Source: Acanthacorydalis orientalis (Eukaryota > Arthropoda > Insecta > Megaloptera > Corydalidae). From it: a DNA stretch of 64,000 nt. Location of the stretch: NCBI GenBank assembly GCA_034766995.1, contig CM068317.1, positions 27,872,501 through 27,936,500 of the forward strand, given 5' to 3'. Positions within the stretch are counted from its first letter, which is position 1; each line of letters starts with the position of its first letter. The position numbers and the translations under genes are program-made. Positions 23,890-36,007 of the stretch are shown in pieces. Under the pieces are notes generated by a model. The model was not told the origin of the DNA. It did no database searches and saw nothing but the letters and a program-made list of their open reading frames with translations.

Positions 23890-24752
23890 GTCTTTTAATA
23901 TAATTTGCAAAATAGACATCACTATAAAAAAGAAACAGCGAAAATCATTCAATTTCATTTTTTTTTTCTTTAAAAAATAGGAGTTCAAACTGTAAGAAAA
24001 ATTCATGATAAAAGAAAGTGGTATGAGGAGTTCAGTCATCTACTATTTATTTCAATTTTTATTTTCAGTGAATTTATTAGTGTAGTTATTTAAAAAATGG
24101 ATGGTGGGAAGCGTTGAAGAATTAAATAATTAAAACATGTAGCTCTAGAAATATTTGCGGTTAAAATAATACTTTTTTGAGTCGAAAATATTAATTATTC
24201 AAATTTTAATTTTAGAAATTGTTATAAAACATACTATTCTTTATATTATATAATATTTTAGTTGGTTTAAATTTTAGTACGGTTTAAATTTTTTATTTTT
24301 TACAGTCATTTCGACTAGTTTAATATTATTTTTTATCCGTATTTAAAATTTAGTTCTATTAAATTTCAAATTTATTTACCCGTTTGAACTTAACTCTTCT
24401 TTTCCAAATGAAAACTAGACTCTCATAAAAGAAAATTTTATAGAATTTGATTTCGAAAGTAATTTTTTATTGATGAGATTAAGTAGTGGTGTAAAGGAAT
24501 AAAATATAAAAATTGTTTACTTTTAAATTACAGATAAATACAATTTATAATTTAGAAAGATGCATGCACAACAAAATATCTTTTATGTTTATTTTATTCT
24601 TTTCTTTGATTTTGATAGCTCATTAATTAAATTATTCTATTATTTATTAATATAATTAATTCTTTTAATATAAAATAGACGAAATTTTATGAATAAATAA
24701 TATATTAAATAATATTGGCATGTATACAGAAAGTTTCGAGAAATGAAAAATA

Positions 24753-25300
24753 TTAGGCTGGTAGAAAAATAATTATGGTATACGACCTTCAAATTCATAT
24801 ATGTTTTTTCTTTTTTAATTTTTCTTGCTGTTATAAGTGGTACAGAACTGTTGGATGATTAACACCTAATTTTTGGTGCAAGGTATCGTGTTGTGCGTGG
24901 TTCTGATTCAACTCTTGCTTTCAGTTGGTCGTTATGAACTGAAAAAGGACTCTTGCGATCTTCTTCAGCATGAATTTTTCGGAACCACCATTATACCGTT
25001 CGTTCCTTAATAGTACCCACACCAAAACCATTGTATAGTTTACGAGCAGTTTCTGTTGATTTACAACCGATCTTGAACTCACTGAAAATTACTCTTATTT
25101 GCCTCTTTTTCATCTTTAATTCAATAGTCCAATTTCAAGTAAAATTAATAATAAAACCAAAGTCGACGTTATCAAAATATAGACCGAAAAATGCACTTTA
25201 AAATGAAATTAATATGAGAATACAATAAAATGGCACTTTCACTGAAAAAATGAAGGTTAGAATTCAAACAAAAACCGGAATTATTTCCCTATCAACTTAA
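24753..25300 (-). mobile_element. internally deleted mariner, copy 2
   Basis: Inverted orientation: the 3' end is at the left (TTAGGCTGGTAGAAAAATAA, preceded by TA) and the 5' end at the right (CCCTATCAACTTAA). The minus-strand reading starts MKKRQIRVIFSEFK and contains STETARKLYNGFGVGTIKER, a damaged linker, and HPTVLYHL. It then ends at the same deletion junction as copy 1. A deletion has also removed part of the region between the two DNA-binding motifs. The right-hand TA of the target duplication is lost. Confidence 0.85.
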
Positions 25301-26099
25301 GAATAATATGCATATGTTTTGAGTTTTATAAATTGATCAAACCTGTTTAAAAACAGATTAATATATTTACTGTTCCATTCTAGTTTAATTCAAAATAAAT
25401 GTTAAATAAGAAATGTATTTTCTTATTACAAATATTTTAAGAGTCAACATACATTTAAACGAGCTTCAAAATCAAATTTAAAGTGATGTTAAAAGTGTTT
25501 TGTTTTACCTAGCGAAATGTAAATAACTCGAGTGAAGCTCAATGTGAAAGCTGTAGAAAACTTTTACCAGGAAGTAAGAAAAAAAAACATCAGAAGAAGA
25601 CATCTAAAGATGATACCGTGTACTTGCGAACCTCCGAATAATTAAATTTCGTCCAACGAGTGTTTGTTTTAAATCGCACGCCTTAATTTAATATAATCTA
25701 CATTATTAACATATTTTTACATTACAAAAACGAAATATATTCAAGACGCAGTAACTAACCACTATACGTCACGATGGGTTGAAATAAAAGTCAGTATTAA
25801 TTTTAATTCGGCAAAAAAGTATCGTGTATGTGCGATGGGCAACGCTACAAGAATTAGCATAAAAGCTTTCCGCTGCACAGACCGGATACATAACGTTCGT
25901 TATACGAAAAAAAGCGCTCACGAATGCTTATGAAAACTGAAATAGGCTTGCTCCGATGTTAGTACTGTACGCTGTTTTATTATAATTGCCGCAGATTAAA
26001 AACAGACTAACCCTGACATGTACAATAAAGCGCCGCATGTGGCAGCTTCCTTTATCGTTCTTCTCAATTTGTCTCTCTCGACTGATTCAAATACATATT
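25301..26099. other. spacer with a CpG-richer patch, function unknown
   Basis: The stretch 25740-26060 is less AT-rich than its surroundings (for example GCGCTCACGAATGC and AAAGCGCCGCATGTGG). No frame, splice signals or transposon ends were recognised. Confidence 0.4.
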
Positions 26100-26262
26100 T
26101 CTCATCACACACCCATATACATACATACACACACATATACATATATATAAAGTTATATATATATATATATATATTTTTATATACATATATATATATATAT
26201 ATATAAAGTTATATATATATATATATATATTTTTATATACATATATATATATATATATATAA
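26100..26262. repeat. TA array containing a perfect 56-bp tandem duplication
   Basis: A unit starting AAAGTT, then TA repeats, TTTTTATATACA and more TA, occurs at 26149-26204 and again at 26205-26260 without a difference that I can see. A (CA)n/(TACA)n stretch precedes it. Confidence 0.9.
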
Positions 26263-26810
26263 TTTTATACAGACACATAGGTCAGTTAAATTAAACAATA
26301 TATCGTGTTAGTTTATAAATACAAATGTAACGTTTTTTCATAATGAAAAGTTACAATCAAATTATAATTTTATGCACGTTTTTATTTATTGACCATTATA
26401 AAATATTCTATGTATTTTAGGTCAAGGTTTACTGTATTCGTTTTTTTTAATGTTTTTGAAATTTCATGAATAACGCAACTCGGTACTTCATGAACAGAGT
26501 TTTGCTTTCTGTGCGAAAAAATATTATGATAATTTTCAATATTTTTGAAACAAACCCTTGGACTTGAGTATATGGTACGATTATCTTTCTATATAGTAAA
26601 TTTATTAATAACTCCTTTCCTCATACTGATTGTATTAAGTTTGTGTAAAAATATATTTTCTTTTGCACGAATTTTAGATGGAGCGAGTCTGTTTATACGA
26701 CATAGATCTGCCTATATGTAGCCGTTCCTAGGGGCCCCGACAACAGCCTGAGTCATCTTATTAAATTTAATATCGTGTTATAGCTTAGTAGACTATCGCG
26801 CTTTCGTGCT

Positions 26811-28082
26811 TAAATCTAGGAAAAAAATATTTGTGGTTTTTATTATTTTAAGTTTGGCGCCGATTTTTCTAGTTACAGTTATCTTTTATTATAGGCATGT
26901 GATATAACATTGTACCGAATGAAATTAGTACTTCTGGTTTCAGCTTATGTCTATTGTTTTCATTCTTTAGTATTGTTGGATATAACCTCTTAAATTAATC
27001 ATGGAAAAGAGGCAAATTTGCGCAATTTTGTTGTATGAGTATAATTAGGACTGAAAGCAACAGAAACTGCTTGAAATAACAAATGTGTTTATGACGAAGG
27101 GTCAATTAGTGAATGCACAGTTTGACACTGGTTCCAAAAATTTCGTAATGCAAACGAAAACTTTGATGATGAGGAGGGTCATGGATGTCCTTCACCTTTA
27201 AATAATAATGATTTAAGAACAATTATTGAAGCGGACCCACGTGAAACAACTCGAGAGGTGGCAGAAGAACTCAATGTTGACCATTCAACAGAGTTTTCTA
27301 CATTTGAACCTAATTGGAAAAACAAAAAGAATGAATAAATGATGCCGAATGAACTAAACGAACATCAAGCAATTCGGCGATACGAAATCTAATCTGCGCT
27401 TCTTTTGCGTAACAGAAATGATCTCTTTTTTGATCGCATGGTCACATGTGATGAAAAGTGTATTCTTTACAACAATCGGAAACGATTATCACAGTGGCTA
27501 GACCGAGGAGAAGTACCAAAACAGTTTCCTAAACCGAAGATTCATGAAAAAAAGATTATGATCACTATTTGGCATCATTCACTATAATTTCTTTAATCCT
27601 GGTGAAACAGTAACAACAGAAAAATATTGTCAGGAAATTAAAAAAATGCATGAAGTTGCATCGTTTACGGCCAGAATTAGTTAATCGAACAGGATCAATT
27701 CTTCTTGGTGACAACGCCGACCCAAACAGTTCACAAGCGACTTTAAAAAAATTTAATGAACTGAGTTATGAAACCTAGTCTCGCCCACTTTATTTTCCGG
27801 ACCTGTCTCTAACAGAGTATCATTTTTTAAAAAATTTGAGTAATTTGCTACGAGAGAAGGTTTTCACAGATTAAACATCAGCTCAAACCGCTTTTTATGA
27901 ATTCATTAATTCCAGGACTCCAGAATTCTGTCTTATAGGAAAGAACAAACTTGTTTCCCGTTGGGAGAAATATGTGCAGCGGTAAATAGTCTTGATTTTG
28001 ATTAATAAATATAATTTTTAACTGATATATACGTTTTTATACTCGATGTGTAAAAACCGCGATTATTTTTCCACCAATTTTA
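26811..28082 (+). mobile_element. full-length, inactive mariner (DD34D type)
   Basis: The left end (TAAATCTAGGAAAAAAATAT then TTGTGGTTTTT) is matched by the inverted right end (AAAAACCGCGATTATTTTTC then CACCAATTTTA). The length of about 1.27 kb is that of a complete mariner. The single transposase gene at 27001-27985 is broken. The right end merges into a TA/GATA microsatellite, while the left flank is not repetitive. The ends are related to, but different from, those of the internally deleted copies nearby, so this is not their direct parent. Confidence 0.85.
27001..27985 (+). pseudogene. mariner transposase pseudogene
   Basis: ATG at 27001 gives MEKRQICAILLYEYN, as in cecropia/mellifera-type mariners. 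A stop follows, and later blocks read DPRETTREVAEELNVDHST (second helix-turn-helix), MMPNELNEHQAIRRYEI (the WVPHEL position), and a 60-codon open stretch at 27405-27587 with VTCDEKCILYNNRKR (first Asp; the usual Trp is Cys). Then LLGDNADPNSSQATLKK (second Asp; usual HDNARPH) and FPDLSLTEYHFLKN, where the third catalytic position is Glu instead of Asp. The end, LVSRWEKYVQR, matches the family C-terminus. At least five stops or frameshifts make it inactive. Confidence 0.85.
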
Positions 28083-28090
28083 TATATATC

Positions 28091-28175
<85 letters not shown>

Positions 28176-28200
28176 TATAGATATGTGTGTATGTAAATAT
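28083..28200. repeat. (TA)n followed by (GATA)n
   Basis: About 55 bp of TA, then some eight TAGA units, then TATGTGTGTATG. It begins at the right end of the full-length mariner. Confidence 0.97.
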
Positions 28201-28299
28201 ATGAATGCGCTTGTAAATCAACAAACAAATTACATTATTCTGTCATTGAAACGGAATTCCGCCACTCTGGTATTATTATTATTATTATAATATACGATA

Positions 28300-28625
28300 A
28301 AGTTTAAGTTCGAGTCATAGAGAATGAACGCGTCGGTGTGCGGTTTCGAAGATGATTTACGTAGTGCACGAGACTCAGCGCAATTTATTGCATAACCTGC
28401 GGGCCTGTGGCGTTCGCTGTTCGTCGCAACGCCACCGCTGCAGTCACGGCGACGGTCGTTCGAACGCTTTGTTCCGTTCAGCTGAACGCTAATTTACGAG
28501 CGATAGGTGCAGCAAGTAACGTGCCACCATCCTCCTACACATACAATGTCCGACACGTCGGTTGAACGGTTTTGTCGCACTGTAGATAGCGTACGATATG
28601 GATAATGTACGTTCGGCTGTGATTT
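28300..28625. promoter_or_regulatory. CpG-dense island, possible promoter or 5' region
   Basis: I count about 35 CpG dinucleotides between 28325 and 28620, one per 8 bases, in a window where CpG is otherwise rare. The sequence is non-repetitive and G+C-rich (for example GTGGCGTTCGCTGTTCGTCG). Frames are short: the longest from an ATG on the plus strand (28325) has about 22 codons. In insects such islands in AT-rich DNA often mark unmethylated promoters or conserved regulatory DNA. That role is inference, and no gene start could be tied to it. Confidence 0.4.
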
Positions 28626-28990
28626 CAATCAAAAATTCATTCTCTCTAATGTTTCAATAATGAATCGTTCCGCCATAATGTGAGATATTAATTAAACAAA
28701 GGTCATAAGTACATGTTGTATTAGTGATCATTTGTTGACATCGAGGGTTATGAATAATTATTTGATTTCAAAATACACAATTAGACGAATTACAAAGTGA
28801 AATGACGAATTCAAACATGGAAATTGATTTTTCCCCACCAAACATGTGTTTAATTTTCACAATGCTTCACACCTATATCCATTAAATGTTAATGTGTGTG
28901 AATGCTTCTGGTTATTTTAATATTCATATTTGTTTAATTTTTGATATTCATAGCTATAGTGCAGCTTTTTTTTTATAAATTATATTTATC
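28626..28990. other. AT-rich spacer, nothing recognised
   Basis: Stop-dense sequence between the CpG island and the longest TA array. Confidence 0.55.
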
Positions 28991-29277
<287 letters not shown>

Positions 29278-29436
29278 CATTCACAAATAACTAGTGGTCG
29301 ATTTACGTCAAATATACGCTCAAAAAGATTATAACGAAAAACAAAACATTTTATCTGAAACACTACACAACTACATTTCAAAACTACACTATGTACATAT
29401 GGTATGTCAATGTATGTATCTTTTTTAAACTTATAG

Positions 29437-29437
<1 letters not shown>

Positions 29438-29483
<46 letters not shown>
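29438..29483. repeat. (TA)n microsatellite
   Basis: Pure TA run of about 44 bp. Confidence 0.97.
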
Positions 29484-29484
<1 letters not shown>

Positions 29485-29756
29485 CGTCTCACTGAAAAAT
29501 CTAAAAAAAGTTTATTAACACAATTTCTATTTATGAACTGTTCATAGAAATACTAATTTAATATCATGTATTCGATTGATTTTTAAGTAAAGTATCAAGC
29601 TTCCAAGATTAATACAAAAATGGTTACATATTAATTTATATCTTTTACAAAATCAAATTTTCATTAAAAATGTAACTAAAAAAATTATTGCAAAATCATT
29701 CTCATTCAGAACATTATTTATACTATAGACAAAAGAAATAAACATTTGAGACTACA

Positions 29757-29964
29757 ATCAATAATTTGTTTTCTGAATACTAGCTTTAATTTTTTTCAGT
29801 GAAAGTGTCTTTTAGTTCTGACGTTGACATCATTTTAAAATGCATTTTTCGTTCTGTATTTTGATAAGATTTTGGTTCTATTATTAATTTTGCTTCAAAT
29901 TGGCCTATTAAATTAAAGATGGAAAAGAAGAAAATAAGAGTAATTTTTGTATGAGTTCAAAACA
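29757..29964 (+). mobile_element. 5' fragment of the deleted-mariner family
   Basis: Matches the leader of the copies at 52.1 and 60.5 kb: TTTGTTTTCTGAATAC, then TTTTTTTCAGTGAAAGTGTC, the GTATTTTGATAAG block, and the start codon region (ATGGAAAAGAAGAAAATAAG). It stops after GAGTTCAAAACAGG, within the first 15 codons of the transposase. The outer inverted repeat is largely missing. The right breakpoint coincides with a small hairpin, AAAACAGG-CTATCA-CCTGTTTT (29957-29978). Confidence 0.8.
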
Positions 29965-29979
29965 GGCTATCACCTGTTT

Positions 29980-30810
29980 TGATCACCAAATGATTAATTA
30001 ATTATCTAGATTTAATTTTTTTCAAAATATATGAATACTTTTAAGGAAAAAATTAAGAAAAACTGAATAAAAATAATTACCAAAAATCTTTTTTTCCAAT
30101 TTTTGAGGATTTACTTAATTGGATATTCTATAAAATAAAATTATTAACAAAATGAGAAATCATTGATGAAATATAATTGAAATATTCTCTTTAAAACTAT
30201 TTATTGAAATATAAAAGAGTGTGTGTTCTATACCTTTCTTTCTAATTCTAACTTTCTTGCTTGTATCAGATGTTTTTATTTAGTAAATACATTTAAATGA
30301 TTTTATTCGAATTCTATTATTGTATTCAAAATTAATTATTCTATTCATAAAAAAAATATCTTTCTAAATGTTTACATATTATTGGAATCGTAAAATATTT
30401 TTTATCTATCCTGCTGTACTATATTTTATCTTCTCAAGAAATTTAACTTTCTTAAACAAGATTTCTTTCTTTTGAGACAAAAATCACTTGCACTTGCAAT
30501 CACTTTTTTTAAATACAGTTCTTTTAAATAGTACACAGTGTGCATTGTAATATATGATAATTTAATAAAATAATTATACAATTGAAATATTATATAGGTA
30601 GATACATGGTGAAAACTTGTCATTAATGATATTATATACATAGTAGGGGACTTCGCCCCCTGCTTGCTTCACTCACTAACCCCCAGGAACGCTGCGCTCG
30701 TCTACATCTCTGTTGTAAGCCTGTATATGCAACCAAATGAAAAAAAAACATATTTTTTAAAACTTATTATGCTTATATAATTATTATAATATATATATCA
30801 ACGTAGTCGT

Positions 30811-30812
<2 letters not shown>
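29980..30812. other. AT-rich spacer with one GC-rich patch
   Basis: Mostly featureless. At 30645-30710 a GC-rich patch (GGGGACTTCGCCCCCTGC, CTAACCCCCAGG, AACGCTGCGCTCG) stands out from the AT-rich surroundings and looks like the end of a repeat whose family I cannot name. Confidence 0.4.
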
Positions 30813-30854
<42 letters not shown>

Positions 30855-30868
30855 CGTGTGTGTGTGTT
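30813..30868. repeat. (TA)n plus (TG)n
   Basis: About 40 bp of TA followed by TGTGCGTGTGTGTGTG. Confidence 0.96.
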
Positions 30869-33013
30869 AGTATGTCTATTTAAACATAGCAGTAAATTAT
30901 TTTTTGCAACCTTTTAGTTTTTTTTTGTGGCTAAATACTATTTTATATATAGAGAGGAATGTATATAATCTTAGAGACTTTTAAAAGAAAATTCATCATT
31001 TTCAACATAATGATTTATTAAATCTCAAAACAATTTATATTAATGTTTCAAAGAAAAATAACCGTTTTAAAATTTCAAACTTATCGATCAAGGACTAAAC
31101 AAACAGAACCGATGAAAAAGTGTTCTTCTTCAAGTTATATCCTCATGTAACTTTTTCAATTTCACTAAAGTCGAAAAGAATACTGGATAACCGTCTAATA
31201 ATTTTACCATAAACTTCAAATACTTATTATATACAAATATACTTTCTTGACGATATTTCCATTGTGTATGAATATTAAACACGACTCGACTTTAAATATT
31301 AATGACATCGATGGTGTCTTATAAAAATTACATCGGTGTGTTTGTTTTTGGTTGTAAACTTTTCATGAACTGAACTTTTCATGAACTACTGCACTGCTAA
31401 GAGAATTTCAATACATCGATCCAGTGTGAGTATTGCTTTTCTTCGTAAATTATTTACACTTTAAAGGTGTTTGAGATTTGTTCACATTTAGTTTGTAAAT
31501 TTATCATCACATGTTCTCGATAAAAAGTAAACTTGTGTTCTTTAACAAATTGTTAGATAATTAATTATTTTCCTTGTTTCATTTCTTCGATGAATTATTC
31601 ATCAGTTTTCAGGAGTTTTCGGTTATAATTTTATGAATATATTTCACCGCATGTTTTTGATAGAATCGTATATTGCTTAAAAGTTTTGTGTATTCCAGTA
31701 TTTACACTTTCTTGATGCATCTACAACTGTTGTTTTACTCACTTGTTTAGATTTTAACAATAAGTGATCTTTACAACTGTATAAAGGTGTGTATAGAGAA
31801 AATTTATCAACAAAAAATATTTTTTTAAAATTATACAGTACATTAACTGATTGTAAATTTTACATTAAGGGGCTACATCTATCTAGAGGCATGGAAAAAA
31901 AGTTTAAATTCGGAATTTGTTTTCTCTGAAAATATAGATGATAATGAAACGATTTTTTTAATGAAAGGTGTATTTATTGAAAGCATTTTTTTAAAAAAGA
32001 AAAACATTCAAAAATATTATAAAAACAAGAGATATGTCTGCCAACATAATGTAGCATTTTTTTTTTGAGAAGTTCGGTTGTGACAGTTGTCCAGCTGAAA
32101 CCGATCATTTGAAATCAAAAAATTAAGCTCGATTTTAAAGTTAGTTATAAGTGTAATATATTAGAGATCACCGATTTTAAAATTTTCTGTTTAAAAAAAT
32201 GTCACCGAGCAAAACTCAACCATGAAAAAATCTGTGAAAAATATCACCATTTTTACATAAATATTATAAATATTTTTTTATTTTTAAAAAACAAAAACTT
32301 TATTCGATTAATAATATTTCTTAGCATATTTCTCGATAATTTCAAAACAATCCATTGATCGGTTCTCGAAATAAACGGAAGGGGGAGGAATAAGTTCATT
32401 TTGTCTACTTTTCTTTCATCTTCAATTTTAGTACTAACTAAGTTATTTCCTCTATCTCTAATCGTTTTTAAAACAAAATGACTGTTATTATTTTATCAGA
32501 CAGTCTGTATAATAGAAAATATGATTTTATATAATATTCAAACAGATTTCTAAGAAAAACATCTCGAACAAAATATAAATATTTCATTGTAATGATTACA
32601 ATAACGGAAATTAAAAAAGAGGACTATGCACTGTCTTAGACATCTGTCAATTCTTCTAAATGAGGGCTTTGTTGAATTCGTCGAAAAAAAATCAATTATC
32701 TGTTTCTATCTAGAAAATATTAGCATTTGGCCGTCGTATCTCAGTTGATGGCATTGTTCAATATTCATAAACGATTTGTTAATCTATAATAAGGTTTATC
32801 GATATAAAAAAGTGTGCTTATTTATTCACTAACAAGGCAATGTACTTACTTAACTGGTGTATTTAAATTTTATAATTATGGAATTTGAATGATGATATTT
32901 TTAAATATATAAATCAGATAAAAATTAATTTGTTATACAACTTTTATTTTTATAAAACAGAATTAATTTTTAGAAATGACTTTGAAGTGTAAATGAGCAG
33001 AAATAAGTTCAAA
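30869..33013. other. AT-rich spacer, no gene recognised
   Basis: Contains a small tandem duplication (31359-31390). Around 31868-32400 the sequence has a less random look (AAGGGGCTACATCTATCTAG at the left), but no matching inverted end or transposase motif was found. Confidence 0.45.
31359..31390. repeat. 16-bp tandem duplication
   Basis: CTTTTCATGAACTGAA is immediately followed by CTTTTCATGAACTACT. Confidence 0.85.
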
Positions 33014-33040
33014 TGTACATATATATATATATATACATAC

Positions 33041-33072
<32 letters not shown>

Positions 33073-33202
33073 ACATATACATATATATATATGTATACAT
33101 ATATATATATATATATACATAGACATATATATATATACATATATATATATATACACATAGATATATATATATATATAGAGAAAGAGAGAGAGAGAGAGAA
33201 AC
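33014..33202. repeat. compound (TA)n/(CATA)n array with (GA)n end
   Basis: TA blocks interrupted by ACATACAT, ACATATAC and similar, ending in an AGAGAGAGAGAG run. All long frames crossing it are repeat translations. Confidence 0.96.
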
Positions 33203-33918
33203 AGAAAAAGATGCATATGTGTATATGTTTGGGATATCGAAGTGAAAAGCATTTACAGTTGAAGAAATTAACGTAAACAACATAGAAAATTAATTATCTA
33301 ATAGATGATTTATTTTCTAAAAGAATTCATTTCGATTTATCTTGAATTGTAAGGCTAATCGTCTACTATGTATAACGTGGTCGTTTTATCTACTCCAATG
33401 CATCAATTGATTGGACACTATCAAATGAATGAACATCCGAGCCGGAAAAGTGAAGAAAAAAAATACAATTTCCTGTCGTGATCAAAGATTGAAACACTGT
33501 TGATATAGGCTTAATGGTTGGCTGACCGCCGAGACGTCGAAATTCCATTGCCTCTGTTATTGGGGAATTAAAAATAAACGTTTCACCTTTTATGTATAAT
33601 TAAATCAGTTAAATGTATTCATATCAATATTTGATCAAGCGTACAATCAAGTTGAAATATTTGTTCAATAATTCATTGGTGGTAGTGGGTATTAAGTGAA
33701 AATTATTTGGAAGAAAAATGACAGTATTTCTTAGGTTAGGAAAATAATACCGGAGATAATTTAATTTACATAAAGCTTTTAAATTTTGTTAAATATTTAT
33801 TTTGAATGAATTTATATTGACGTGATCGTTTTTGATTCTCGAACCATTATTTTACATTTATTTTATTATTGATGTTTAGTGTCCATAATCATATACTTTA
33901 GTAATTATCTATAAAACT

Positions 33919-33921
<3 letters not shown>

Positions 33922-33961
<40 letters not shown>
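33922..33961. repeat. (TA)n microsatellite
   Basis: Pure TA run of about 38 bp after ACACACA. Confidence 0.97.
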
Positions 33962-33963
<2 letters not shown>

Positions 33964-34232
33964 TGAAAATGTTAGTACGTAAAAATATACATACTTAATA
34001 TTTTGAAAATATTTAAACAAATTCGTCAATTTATATACTTTGTTGATTTTTTTTGTTAAAATAAAGTGTACAAAATTGAAATAGATTTTCTTCATTTTCC
34101 AATTTCTGAAACAATATTAAAAATGGCATAATAAATGTTTCAATATTTAATTTTTAAATTTATTCATATTTAAAATAACGTTTTGATTTTAATAGATTTT
34201 TTTATGAATGAATACTTTAGAATTTATTTGTA

Positions 34233-34806
34233 GTAGGTTGTTAGAAAAATAATTGCGATTTAAGACCTTAACATTCACATACATTTTAAGCTTTTTTGAT
34301 TTTCCTAGTTGTTTCAAGTGATACAGAACTGTTGGATGACTAACGTCTAACTTTTGTGCAAGCTCTCGAATTGTTGTGCGTGGTTCTGATTCAATTAACG
34401 CCTTCAGTTGGTCGTCGTTGGTCGTTAATCGGACACCCATGACTTTTTTCATGTTCAAGGCTCTTGTCCTCAAAATGAAATTTTTGAAACCACCATTCAT
34501 CGTACATTCCTTAACAGTATCCACACTAAATTCATCGTTTAGTTTATGATACTTTCTACTGCTTTACCACCCGTCTTGGACCTATACAAAAATTGCTCTC
34601 ATTTGCTTCTTTTCTATCTTTAATTCGATAGCTCAGTTTGAAGCAAAATTAATAATAAAACCAAATTCTATATTATCAATATATAGACCAAAAAATGTAC
34701 TTTATAATAATATTAACATGAACACAATGAAATTACAGTTTCATTGAAAAAACTTAAGCTTATAATTCAGAAAGCAAGAACTGCAATTATTTTCCTATCA
34801 ATCTAA
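34233..34806 (-). mobile_element. internally deleted mariner, copy 3 (best preserved frame)
   Basis: The ends are GTAGGTTGTTAGAAAAATAA at the left and the inverted CTATCAATCTAA at the right, with TA on both outer sides (34231-34232 and 34807-34808). A minus-strand frame open for 111 codons (34524 to 34189) retains DDQLKALIESEPRTTIREL, AQKLDVSHPTVLYHLKQLGK and SKKLKMYVNVKVLNRNYF. That is the second helix-turn-helix complete, then the deletion junction, then codons read from the 3' end itself and beyond. Upstream, GTV/NECTMNGGFKNF matches the first DNA-binding motif region in damaged form. There is no catalytic domain. Confidence 0.88.
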
Positions 34807-35107
34807 TAACATATTTATGCTATATCGTTATTTATGAAATCGTTTTTAATGAAAGAACGATTCACAATTTAGTTCAATTTGAAATAACTTGAAAATAAAT
34901 TAAATTGTTAATAATTTTGGTGTTTTAATTTATGTCTTTTTGTATCTAATGATAAAATAATATAATTGAATTGTTTAATTTTTTGAGAGACAAAATAATA
35001 TCCCATTTAAAATTACTAGTGGGGCAAAACAATAGTTATAATATACGAGTAGTTCTTGTATTATGAATAACTTTACTTTCTCACTTCAAGAATGAAAAAA
35101 AAACACT

Positions 35108-35185
35108 TTCTAATCAAAAATGCTCAATAAATGATACTTTTTGTTGCGTATGTCCTTTTTGATGACGATTTCATCATCTTCAGAG
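35108..35185 (+). repeat. dispersed hairpin repeat, copy 2
   Basis: CTCAATAAATGATAC, then GATGA-CGATT-TCATC-ATC at 35161-35178 (hairpin), then TTCAGAGC. The order equals copy 1 at 1889-1985 but the palindrome differs in length and sequence. Confidence 0.35.
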
Positions 35186-35212
35186 CAATAAATTATACTT
35201 GTGCAGTTTGAT

Positions 35213-35907
35213 AAGTATGGAAAAAGAGTTTAATACCGTATTTTTAGAAAAAAATCGATTTTATTTCTCAACATAGTTTCCATTGAGAGCTATACATTTG
35301 TCTACAGTGAGTCTGCAAATTGCGTATTGACGTTGGCGATGACATAATGTGATATGAAGACGAAGAAGTCGCATGGGGTCAAGGCCAGACAATAGGGTGA
35401 ATTTAGAATTTATTCTAAGCCCAATTCAAGTAATTTTGCCATTGCGACGGTCGATTTGTGGAATATCTGAGAATAGAGTGGATAAGAATTCAATTCGAAG
35501 CCTAATTCGTGAATTTTTTCCATTCTGCTGACCGATTTGTGGGACAGCGCGTTGTCCTTGTGAAAGAGAATTTTTTTGTATGCCAATCTTGGTCGTTTTT
35601 GTTTCAGATCTTCTTTCAAATTGTCCAGTAATGTTACATAATATGCTCCAGTTATTGTTTTTCCCTTCGTTAAGCAATTGATCTGGATGATTTCTTAGGA
35701 ATCCCAAAAAAACAAGTGGTCGTCATATTCCCAGCCGACAAAACAGTCTTTCTCTTCTTCGGTATTTCATTAGTCATTGTCCACTGCCTTTACTGCTGCT
35801 TCGACTCAGGTGTATAATGGTGAAACTTGTATCATTCACGGTGATGAATCGACGCAAAAGTCTGGCTCGTTTTTTTCCATTTTTCCGGTAATTTTGTGCT
35901 GATTTGA
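35213..35907 (-). mobile_element. second mariner type, 3' part with catalytic region (partial copy A)
   Basis: The 3' end at the left (GTTTGATAAGTATGG) matches the right end of the copy at 47001-47760. The minus-strand reading starts just upstream of MEKNE (about 35890), continues with the damaged first-Asp block, then reads GFLRNHPDQLLNEGKNN, LFHKDNALSHKS (second Asp) and CDFFVF (third Asp). An 81-bp segment between the second and third Asp is present twice in tandem (35381-35461 and 35462-35542). Stops and frameshifts occur throughout. The N-terminal DNA-binding region is missing, as in the copy at 47 kb. Confidence 0.75.
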
Positions 35908-36007
35908 AAGAAAATTAATAAAGGAACATTTTCATATGTAAATATATCTTCTATTATTATGAATTGACTGATTTATTCTCTATACCCATTATATATTTCT
36001 CAAATTT

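Noticed and set aside
31868..32400. Possible dismantled DNA transposon starting AAGGGGCTACATC
   Set aside because: No inverted partner for the left sequence, no target duplication and no coding motif were found.
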